DNA of 64,000 nucleotides, from contig NZ_QRBE01000006.1 in NCBI RefSeq assembly GCF_003363155.1, positions 186,001 through 250,000 on the forward strand, read 5' to 3'. The notes beneath the pieces were generated by a model. That model did not search any database and was not told the origin of the DNA. It saw nothing but the letters and a program-made list of their open reading frames with translations. Both the position numbers and the translations under genes were made by a program. Source of the stretch: Dyella monticola. Its GTDB lineage: Bacteria > Pseudomonadota > Gammaproteobacteria > Xanthomonadales > Rhodanobacteraceae. Numbering within the stretch: the first letter of the stretch is position 1; each line of letters begins with the position of its first letter. Positions 57,649 to 64,000 of the stretch are shown in pieces.

Positions 57649-58370
57649 GCCCCACCTCCCTGCCCCTGCAGCACACCGCAACGCAACGGCGGTGTAATCG
57701 AACCGGCAGGTTGTGGATGTGTATCGGCCGGCACGTCCTGGCTCGCCAGCCATGCTGAGACAGCGGTGATGTCTTCGGGCGCAAGACGGCTGGCGATCTC
57801 AGCCATGCAATCGGGTGCGGCGGATGCACGCGTGTGGGTTCGCCACGACCCCAATTGTGCACTGATGTAGTCGTAGGGCAGGCCCACCAATCCCGGCACG
57901 GAAGGCTCGGTACCGGTGAGCTGTTTGCCGTGACATGCCTGGCAAGGCGGAATCTTGCGCGCAGCATCGCCCACGCTTACCAATTGCTCGCCCCGTTGCC
58001 GCAGCGTTGGCGCGAGCGCCGGCACCGGCTTGCGCTCGTAGGGCACTTGCTGGGTGGAAAAGTACTGCGCGATCTCGTGCATGTAGGCCGGCGTGAGCAA
58101 GCGCACGGTGTATTCCATCGGTGCGTATTTGCGCAGGCCGCGCTGGAAATTGCGCATTTGCAAGGCGAGATAATCCACGGGCTTGCCGGCCAGGCGTGGA
58201 AAATAGCCGGCGCCGCTGGCCCCTTCCCCATGCACGCCGTGGCACGTCGTGCAGGCGGCAATGCGCTGTTGCAGCGTATCGGGTACGGCCGCTTGGTCGG
58301 CCTGTGCAACGGCAGCAAGCAGCCATCCGAGTGCGAGCACCCATCGCAAGCGCTTCAACACGTTGACCAT
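57645..58370 (-). CDS. Di-haem cytochrome c, c4-like
   Basis: A 241-residue periplasmic protein with a signal peptide (cleavage near AQA, about residue 23) and two haem sites, CTTCH (40-44) and CQACH (143-147), spaced as in cytochrome c4. Cytochromes c4 carry electrons to terminal oxidases. ATG 58370 abuts a GGGGAGG site, so GTG three codons later may be the true start. It is translationally coupled to the tri-haem protein, suggesting a shared electron chain. Confidence 0.9.
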   Translation of the reverse strand: MVNVLKRLRWVLALGWLLAAVAQADQAAVPDTLQQRIAACTTCHGVHGEGASGAGYFPRLAGKPVDYLALQMRNFQRGLRKYAPMEYTVRLLTPAYMHEIAQYFSTQQVPYERKPVPALAPTLRQRGEQLVSVGDAARKIPPCQACHGKQLTGTEPSVPGLVGLPYDYISAQLGSWRTHTRASAAPDCMAEIASRLAPEDITAVSAWLASQDVPADTHPQPAGSITPPLRCGVLQGQGGGA

Positions 58371-58509
58371 CCTCCCCTACCCATGCCGCAAGTATAAGAG
58401 CCGGTCTACGATCTTCGCACGGTCCGCACTGGTTCTGTTTGCACGCCAGGCAAGCAAGCGGTAACGCCTGCGGTTATGCTGCGTCATCACACCACACTCG
58501 GAGATCGCC

Positions 58510-60126
58510 ATGTTCCGTCCGTCGTTGTTGTGCGCCGCACTTGCGCTTGCCGCCCTGCCTTCCGCTTCGCTGCTCGCCCAGGACCACGATGATGTGACAT
58601 GGCAGAGCGTCACCCAGCTCCAGCAACACATGGATGCCGGCAAGCTCACCAGCAAAGCGCTAGTGCGCGATGACATCACGCGCATTCATCACATCGATCA
58701 GTCCGGGCCCACGTTGCGCTCGGTGCTGGAATTGAATCCGGACGCGACAAAAATCGCTATCGCACTCGATGCGAAACGCACCGCCTCGCATGGTCCGCTG
58801 TATGGCATTCCGGTGCTGCTGAAGGACAACATCGACACCGGCGACCGCATGATGACCACCGCCGGCTCGCTCGCCCTGCTGGGTGCACCGGCACCAGACG
58901 ATGCCGCAGTGGTGGCGCGGCTGCGCAAGGCGGGCGCAGTGATTCTGGGCAAGACCAACCTCAGCGAATGGGCGGATTTCCGCTCCAGCCACGCCAGCAG
59001 CGGGTGGACTGGGCGTGGCGGACAGACGCGCAACCCGTACGCGCTGGATCGCAACCCATGCGGTTCGAGCTCGGGTTCCGCCGTGGCCGTGGCGGCAGGC
59101 CTGGTACCGGTGGCGTTGGGTACCGAAACCGACGGCTCGATCATCTGCCCTGCCTCGATGAACGGCATCGTGGGCATCAAGCCGACGCTGGGCCTGGTCA
59201 GCCGCACCGGCATCATTCCGATCAGCCACAACCAGGATACGGCCGGACCCATGGCGCGAACGGTCACCGATGCCGCGATCCTGCTCACCGCCATGGCCGG
59301 CAGCGATCCGCATGACCCGGCCACCGTCGATGCGGACAAGCATGCCACCGACTACACCCACTTTCTCGATCCCAACGGCTTGCGCGGCAAACGCATCGGC
59401 GTGGTACGCCAGCTTGCCGGCAACGAACCCAACGCCGATCGCGTATTGGATGAAGCCATTGCAGTGATGAAGGCGCAAGGCGCAATCATTGTCGACCCGG
59501 TGACCTTGCCGCATCTGGCCGAACTCGGCGATCCGGAAATGACCGTGATGCTGTATGACTTCAAGCATGATCTCAACGCGTATCTCGCCAACCGTACCGG
59601 CTTGCAAGTCAAAACGCTCGCGGACCTGATTGCTTTCGACAACAAGGAAGCCACGCGCGAGATGCCCTGGTTCGGACAAGACCTGTTCGAACAGGCGCAA
59701 GCCAAAGGACCGCTGACCGACAAGGCTTATACGGACGCGTTGACCAAGGCCAAGCAATTGTCCGGGCCCCAAGGGATCGACGCCGCCTTGCAAGCTAATC
59801 ACTTGGATGCGCTGCTGTCGCCGTCATGGGGGCCTGCGTACATGACCGATCTGGTGTTAGGCGATCACGTTGTCAGCGGCAATCCCACCATCGGCGGTGC
59901 ATCGCAGCCGGCCGCCGTGGCGGGTTATCCCTCCCTTACCGTGCCGGCAGGTTGGGCTCACGGCTTGCCGGTGGGTATCGTCTTCTTCGGCGCGAAATGG
60001 AGCGAACCGACGCTGATTTCGATTGCGTACGGCTTCGAGCAACACACGCATGCGTGGCATGCGCCCAAGTTCCTTGCGACGGTGGATAGCAACGCCTATG
60101 CGCCGGTGCCCGCACAAAGCCATTGA
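58510..60126 (+). CDS. Secreted amidase (amidase signature family)
   Basis: A 538-residue enzyme with a Sec signal (ending near SLLA, residue 23) and the full Ser-cisSer-Lys triad: Lys105 in VLLKDNIDT, Ser187 in CGSSSGSAVA and Ser210 in TETDGSIICPA. Glu-tRNA amidotransferase subunit A is cytoplasmic, so export points to a peptide or drug amidase such as the Stenotrophomonas peptide amidase. The substrate is unproven. A secreted metallo-beta-lactamase follows 86 bases downstream in the same direction. Confidence 0.9.
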   Translation: MFRPSLLCAALALAALPSASLLAQDHDDVTWQSVTQLQQHMDAGKLTSKALVRDDITRIHHIDQSGPTLRSVLELNPDATKIAIALDAKRTASHGPLYGIPVLLKDNIDTGDRMMTTAGSLALLGAPAPDDAAVVARLRKAGAVILGKTNLSEWADFRSSHASSGWTGRGGQTRNPYALDRNPCGSSSGSAVAVAAGLVPVALGTETDGSIICPASMNGIVGIKPTLGLVSRTGIIPISHNQDTAGPMARTVTDAAILLTAMAGSDPHDPATVDADKHATDYTHFLDPNGLRGKRIGVVRQLAGNEPNADRVLDEAIAVMKAQGAIIVDPVTLPHLAELGDPEMTVMLYDFKHDLNAYLANRTGLQVKTLADLIAFDNKEATREMPWFGQDLFEQAQAKGPLTDKAYTDALTKAKQLSGPQGIDAALQANHLDALLSPSWGPAYMTDLVLGDHVVSGNPTIGGASQPAAVAGYPSLTVPAGWAHGLPVGIVFFGAKWSEPTLISIAYGFEQHTHAWHAPKFLATVDSNAYAPVPAQSH

Positions 60127-60212
60127 CTGGCCTACAGGCAGCCTGAAAGACTCCCTCTTCGGGCCGCCTCAATACATAAAGTGACACCTCCTTACGCAAC
60201 ATGGAGGTGTTC

Positions 60213-61112
60213 ATGGACCCTACGATGACGTTGTCTGCGCTGCTGCTGGCCTGTTCGGCAGCTTGCGTCCATGCGGGTGCACCCTCGACGCCGGTTGACT
60301 CGTCTTCCCCCGTCACATGGACGCAGAAACAAAAACCCTTCCGTATTTATGGCAACACCTATTACGTGGGCTCGCGCGGTCTCAGCGCTATTCTGATCAC
60401 TTCTCCCCAGGGGTACGTACTGATCGATGGGACGCTGCCCGAAAACGCAGCGATGATCGAATCGAATGTTCGCGCATTGGGCTTTCGTGTGCAGGACATC
60501 AAACTGATCCTCAACACGCACACGCACCACGACCATGCCGGCGCCATCGCCGCCATCGCACACGATAGCGGCGCGCAGGTGGCCGCCAACGCCATCTCCG
60601 CCAAAGCGTTGGAGCACGGCGGCGACGATCCGGACGATCCGCAGCGCGGCATGGGCAAGACCTATCCCAAAGTCGAGCATGTGCGTATCGTGACGGAAGG
60701 CGAGACGCTGCATGTGGGGCCGCTGGCGCTCCAGATGCATGCGATGCCTGGCCACATGCCGGGCGGCACCGGCTGGACGTGGCGCTCGTGCGAGCACGGT
60801 CGCTGCCTGTCGATCGTGTATGCCGACAGCATTACGCTGCTCAGCAATCACGATTATCGCTATACCGATCCGGCGCATCCGGAACGCATCGCCGGCTACC
60901 GACACACACTCGCCATCTTGTCGACGCTACCGTGCGATATCCTGCTCATTCCTCATCCGCCGCAGGACTTTTTTCAGCGCGTAGCGCATATCACTCCGGG
61001 CAAATCCAATCCGCTGGTCGACCCTCAAGCGTGCAAAGCGTATGCACAAGAGGGGCAGAGCAATCTTCAGGAGCGCCTACGCCTGGAGGCGAAAACGCAA
61101 GCTGCGCATTGA
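60213..61112 (+). CDS. Subclass B3 metallo-beta-lactamase
   Basis: A 299-residue periplasmic zinc hydrolase. Zinc ligands of the B3 pattern are His103, His105, Asp107 and His108 (THTHHDHAG), His181 (MPGHMPGG) and His248 (IPHPPQDF), with the B3 serine in YADSIT (Ser206). ATG 60213 is chosen because an ideal GGAGG lies just before it and it begins a proper signal peptide. Enzymes of this class hydrolyse penicillins, cephalosporins and carbapenems; the real spectrum here is unknown. It is chromosomal, with no mobile element nearby. Confidence 0.9.
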   Translation: MDPTMTLSALLLACSAACVHAGAPSTPVDSSSPVTWTQKQKPFRIYGNTYYVGSRGLSAILITSPQGYVLIDGTLPENAAMIESNVRALGFRVQDIKLILNTHTHHDHAGAIAAIAHDSGAQVAANAISAKALEHGGDDPDDPQRGMGKTYPKVEHVRIVTEGETLHVGPLALQMHAMPGHMPGGTGWTWRSCEHGRCLSIVYADSITLLSNHDYRYTDPAHPERIAGYRHTLAILSTLPCDILLIPHPPQDFFQRVAHITPGKSNPLVDPQACKAYAQEGQSNLQERLRLEAKTQAAH

Positions 61113-61129
61113 CGCGCGGCTTGTGGAAG

Positions 61130-62491
61130 TCAGCGCACAGGCCCGGATTTGCGTACGATCAGCATCGCCAACTCCAGCGACTGCTCGTAATTCAGGCGCG
61201 GATCTACCATGGATTTATAGGCGCGTTGCAGATCGGCTTCGCTCAAGTCGCGCGCGCCGCCCATGCATTCGGTGACATCTTCACCCGTCAATTCCAGGTG
61301 GACGCCGCCTAGCCGCGTGCCGGCGGCGGCGTGGAGATCAAAGGCCTGATCCAGCTCGCCGCGAATATTGTCGAAACGCCGCGTTTTATAGCCACTGGCC
61401 GTGCTTTCGGTATTGCCGTGCATGGGATCGGCCACCCACAGCACACGACGGCCTTCGCGCTTCACCGCGTCGAGTAACGGCGAAAGTTTGTCGCCGATCT
61501 GCGCGTGCCCCATGCGATGGATGAGCGTGAGACGCCCGGGTTCGTCTTCCGGATTTAGCGCATCGATCAAGGGCAGCAATTGGTCCGGCGTGACCGACGG
61601 CCCGACCTTCACGGCGATCGGATTGCGAATACCACGGAAATATTCGACGTGCGCACCATCCAGCGCGGCCGTGCGCATCCCGATCCACGGAAAATGCGTA
61701 GAGAGGTTGAACCAGCCATGATGACGCGGCACCTTCCTGGTGATTGCCTGCTCGTAGTGCAGGAGCAGTGCTTCGTGCGATGTGAAAAAATCCACGCGCG
61801 TGAAGCCTGCAATCGGACCTGCCAGTGTTTCCATGAAACGCAACGAATCACCGATGGCGGTTACCATGCGGCGGTATTCCACGGCCAGCGGAGAATGCTC
61901 GACCCACGCCAGATCCCAGTACTCGGGATGATGCAAATCGGCGAAACCGCCATCAATCAGGGCGCGCACAAAGTTCATGGTGAGCGCCGAGTGTGCATGC
62001 GCGCGGATCAGGCGCTGCGGATCGGCGCGACGCGCTTGTGCGGTGAATTCGGGACTATTGATGACATCGCCGCGAAAACTGGGTAGCGTCACGCCGTCGC
62101 GGGTTTCGGTATCCGTCGAACGCGGCTTCGCGTATTGGCCGGCGAATCGGCCCACGCGCAGTACCGGCTGCTTGAGGCCGTGCACCAGCACCAGGCTCAT
62201 CTGCAGCAACACCTTGAGACGATTGGAAATGATCGGGCTGGTGCAGTCCGCAAAGCTTTCGGCGCAGTCGCCACCTTGCAGCAGAAAACGCTTGCCCTCT
62301 TGCGCATCAGCCAACGCCTGCTTCAACGCCAGCACTTCCCATGACGTTACCAGCGGCGGCAGATGCGATAGCTCACTGAGCGCGCGCCCTAGCTCAGCGG
62401 AATCGTCATACTGCGGCTGCTGCAAGGCTACGCGCTGTTGCCAGGACGCAGGCGTCCAAAGCGATGGGAGGGAATGTGCGGTCTGGCTCAT
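61130..62491 (-). CDS. Class II 3-deoxy-7-phosphoheptulonate (DAHP) synthase
   Basis: A 453-residue AroA-II enzyme, condensing phosphoenolpyruvate and erythrose 4-phosphate in the first shikimate step. FLLQGGDCAESFADC carries the metal cysteine, and RVGRFAGQYAKPRS, HFPWIGMRTAALDGAHVEY and DPMHGNTESTASGYKTRRF are class II signatures. It is plant/Xanthomonas/Mycobacterium-like, not the E. coli AroF/G/H type. The ATG at 62491 overlaps the dsbB stop by four bases, so the two are coupled. Confidence 0.93.
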   Translation of the reverse strand: MSQTAHSLPSLWTPASWQQRVALQQPQYDDSAELGRALSELSHLPPLVTSWEVLALKQALADAQEGKRFLLQGGDCAESFADCTSPIISNRLKVLLQMSLVLVHGLKQPVLRVGRFAGQYAKPRSTDTETRDGVTLPSFRGDVINSPEFTAQARRADPQRLIRAHAHSALTMNFVRALIDGGFADLHHPEYWDLAWVEHSPLAVEYRRMVTAIGDSLRFMETLAGPIAGFTRVDFFTSHEALLLHYEQAITRKVPRHHGWFNLSTHFPWIGMRTAALDGAHVEYFRGIRNPIAVKVGPSVTPDQLLPLIDALNPEDEPGRLTLIHRMGHAQIGDKLSPLLDAVKREGRRVLWVADPMHGNTESTASGYKTRRFDNIRGELDQAFDLHAAAGTRLGGVHLELTGEDVTECMGGARDLSEADLQRAYKSMVDPRLNYEQSLELAMLIVRKSGPVR

Positions 62492-63000
62492 AAACGCAAC
62501 CTCGGCGCGGCACGCCGCGACGTCGCGCGAATCGCCCATATCGAAAGAAGAACGAACCACAGCAAGGACCACAGCGGGATGGGCACGCCCAGGATTGGCT
62601 GGATCTTCGCGCACTCACCCGAACCGGTGAACACCATTTTCAGCGCCTTCTCGAACGGGAACGCGTCAAACATGTACGCCAGGTTGGGGCCACAGGCAGG
62701 GATTTGATCCGGGGGCAGCGTCATGATCCACAGATGGCGAGCAGCCACCACAATGCCGAATACCGCTCCCAGCAAAATGAACCCCGTATAGAACCAGCGC
62801 CCCCCTGCACGCGGCCCGTGAAGGGCGCCCAGCAGAAAAAATACCGCCATCACCATGAAGCCGATGCGCTGGAAAATGCACAGCGGGCACGGTTCCATGC
62901 CCCACTGATACTCAGCATAGAGCGCAAATCCAAGCAGGCCGACACAGATCAGAAAGCCGACGAGAAAAGCGACACGATAGGACCAGCGTAGGGGATTCAT
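62488..63000 (-). CDS. dsbB: Disulfide bond formation protein B
   Basis: A 170-residue four-helix membrane protein that reoxidises DsbA with ubiquinone. The redox pairs are Cys38-Cys41 (CPLC) and Cys103-Cys130, positions normal for DsbB. The ATG at 63000 begins MNPLRWSYRV; an upstream in-frame extension is not DsbB-like. It is coupled to the DAHP synthase gene downstream. The only visible upstream gene is rplQ. Confidence 0.94.
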   Translation of the reverse strand: MNPLRWSYRVAFLVGFLICVGLLGFALYAEYQWGMEPCPLCIFQRIGFMVMAVFFLLGALHGPRAGGRWFYTGFILLGAVFGIVVAARHLWIMTLPPDQIPACGPNLAYMFDAFPFEKALKMVFTGSGECAKIQPILGVPIPLWSLLWFVLLSIWAIRATSRRAAPRLRL

Positions 63001-63079
63001 GGCCAAATTTGTCCGGGGTGGGATGCAGACATTACCCGCTCCTCGCCGAGCTGTCAGCAGCCTCTTGGCATTCCCCTGA

Positions 63080-63115
63080 AAACAACAAACCCCAGCCAAG
63101 GGGTGGCCAGGGTTT
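63080..63115 (-). terminator. Likely terminator after rplQ
   Basis: On the minus strand a 12-bp stem (AAACCCTGGCCA with TGGCTGGGGTTT, two G-U wobbles) is followed by GTTGTTTT. It begins about 36 bases after the rplQ stop and ends the ribosomal protein operon before dsbB. Confidence 0.65.
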
Positions 63116-63150
63116 GCATTTTGGACGTCCAAACACCGCCTGGATGAAAA

Positions 63151-63531
63151 TTACTCGGCAGCCGCCTCAGCGCGCGGACGGTCCACCAGCTCGACATACG
63201 CCAGCGGAGCGTTGTCACCAGGACGGAAGCCGCACTTGAGGATGCGAAGATAGCCGCCGGGACGCTCGCGATAACGCGGGCCGATCTCGACGAACAACTT
63301 GCCGACGGCCTGTTTGTCGCGCAGACGTGCGAACGCAAGGCGGCGGTTGGCCACGCTGTCGGTCTTGGCCAGCGTGATCAGCGGTTCGGCCACACGGCGC
63401 AGTTCCTTCGCCTTGGGCAGGGTGGTACGGATCAGTTCGTGCTTGACCAGCGAAGCGGCCATATTGCGGAACATCGCTTCACGATGCGAACTGGTGCGAT
63501 TGAGTTTGCGTCCGGATTTTTGGTGGCGCAT
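63151..63531 (-). CDS. rplQ: 50S ribosomal protein L17
   Basis: A 126-residue protein (E. coli 127). [20 protein letters not shown] and VEPLITLAK-type sequence ([11 protein letters not shown]) identify L17, which lies near the exit of the peptide tunnel. The C-terminus ends with an Ala/Glu tail after [10 protein letters not shown]. It is the last gene of the alpha (rpsM-rpsK-rpsD-rpoA-rplQ) operon; the 261-base gap to rpoA is long for this pair. Confidence 0.97.
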   Translation of the reverse strand: MRHQKSGRKLNRTSSHREAMFRNMAASLVKHELIRTTLPKAKELRRVAEPLITLAKTDSVANRRLAFARLRDKQAVGKLFVEIGPRYRERPGGYLRILKCGFRPGDNAPLAYVELVDRPRAEAAAE

Positions 63532-63639
63532 GGCTATAACTCTCTTAGTGTCTGTTGTTATGAAAAGCTGGCGATTGAATCCGGCTTTCCGCGGTTACCC
63601 GCTGTTGAAGCCCTTGGTGAAACGGGCTCTTTTTAAGAG

Positions 63640-63723
63640 GCGGCTTTGAGCCGCTACTGGGGTTTGGCCAACGACCATGTCGATGTCGCCAAACCACTGC
63701 GTCGGCGATCAAGAAGGATCGCC
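63640..63723 (-). promoter_or_regulatory. Structured rpoA-rplQ spacer with three hairpins
   Basis: In the rpoA-rplQ gap three inverted repeats stand close together: GCGGCT/AGCCGC at 63640-63654, GGTTTGGC/GCCAAACC at 63661-63695 with an inner CGAC/GTCG stem, and GGCGATC/GATCGCC at 63704-63723. None is followed by a T-run on the minus strand. They may be processing sites or attenuators. Confidence 0.45.
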
Positions 63724-63792
63724 AAAAAAACTTTCCTACCTACGACGATAACAGGCGGGCACGCTGTGAGCGTTCCCGCCAGTATCAAACCA

Positions 63793-64000
63793 TCAACCCA
63801 GCTGCATGCCGTGCGACAAGCCCGGCGGCGGCCAGTTTTCAAGCTTCATGCCGAGGGCGAGACCGCGCACGCCCAGGACATCCTTGATTTCGGTGAGCGA
63901 CTTCTTGCCGAGATTCGGCGTCTTCAGCAGCTCCACCTCGGTTTTCTGCACCAGATCGCCGATGTAGTAGATGCTCTCGGCCTTCAGGCAGTTCGCCGAA
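63793..64000 (-). CDS. rpoA: RNA polymerase alpha subunit, C-terminal domain (5' part outside the window)
   Basis: The last 68 codons of rpoA are visible on the minus strand. They encode [34 protein letters not shown] and [12 protein letters not shown], the alpha-CTD that binds UP elements and transcription activators. The stop is at 63793-63795. The C-terminal tail (LSHGMQLG) differs from that of E. coli. The rest of the gene and the operon lie to the right. Confidence 0.95.
   Translation of the reverse strand, partial: SANCLKAESIYYIGDLVQKTEVELLKTPNLGKKSLTEIKDVLGVRGLALGMKLENWPPPGLSHGMQLG

Noticed and set aside
60123-60128. TTGACT as a -35 box for the beta-lactamase gene
   Set aside because: No -10 hexamer occurs at 16-18 bases; the nearest TACATA is far too distant.

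Overview
The window is 64 kb of GC-rich chromosomal DNA (about 60 % GC by eye) from a gammaproteobacterium. Protein style and gene order point to Xanthomonadales, most likely Rhodanobacteraceae (Dyella/Luteibacter/Rhodanobacter type). This rests on the housekeeping order dapD - glnD - map // rpsB - tsf - pyrH - frr - uppS - cdsA - rseP - bamA - lpxD - fabZ - lpxA - lpxB - rnhB - dnaE - accA - tilS, a class II DAHP synthase, and several secreted hydrolases. The genus is inference. No rRNA, tRNA, CRISPR array, insertion sequence or prophage was seen.

Layout. 1-3203: the right end of an acyl/lipid module (Est30-like esterase cut by the window edge, two small EamA/SMR-type membrane proteins, an acyl carrier protein and a ketosynthase). 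3223-9628: Nudix hydrolase, a lipoprotein phosphodiester glycosidase translationally coupled to a penicillin-acylase-type Ntn hydrolase, dapE, and an unrecognised secreted six-cysteine protein. 9766-15252 (minus strand): YffB-like protein, dapD, a PepSY-type membrane protein, glnD, map. 15253-35584 (plus strand): a long run for translation (rpsB, tsf, frr), UMP synthesis (pyrH), undecaprenyl phosphate and phospholipid precursors (uppS, cdsA), envelope proteolysis and outer-membrane assembly (rseP, bamA), lipid A (lpxD, fabZ, lpxA, lpxB), and rnhB, dnaE, accA. Compared with relatives, dxr and skp are absent from this run and a VOC gene lies backwards between tsf and pyrH. 35589-42705: VOC protein, a NYN-LOTUS protein overlapping tilS, MFS transporter, xseB, DUF4870 protein, pmbA (tldE), DUF1653 protein and darP. 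42866-51687: tldD, sterol-desaturase-like hydroxylase, yhdP, rng, mug. 51961-61112: RND pump with its adaptor, two multi-haem cytochromes c without a dehydrogenase, a secreted amidase and a subclass B3 metallo-beta-lactamase. 61130-64000: class II DAHP synthase coupled to dsbB, then rplQ and the 3' end of rpoA.

How the genes work together. Most of the window is envelope and macromolecule synthesis: LpxD/A/B with FabZ supply lipid A, AccA feeds fatty acid synthesis, CdsA and UppS supply lipid precursors, BamA and RseP handle outer-membrane protein assembly and envelope stress, and YhdP moves lipids between membranes. TldD and PmbA (TldE) form one protease although their genes are separated. 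DapD and DapE are two steps of lysine/diaminopimelate synthesis. Intergenic regions carry a family of short REP-like palindromes and one larger nested palindrome that resembles a REPIN.

No single locus proves a new system. The best candidates are the ACP/ketosynthase/paired-flippase module at the left edge, the NYN-LOTUS protein coupled to tilS, the arginine-glycine tail on ribosomal protein S2, the local absence of dxr, and the secreted amidase/B3 lactamase pair.
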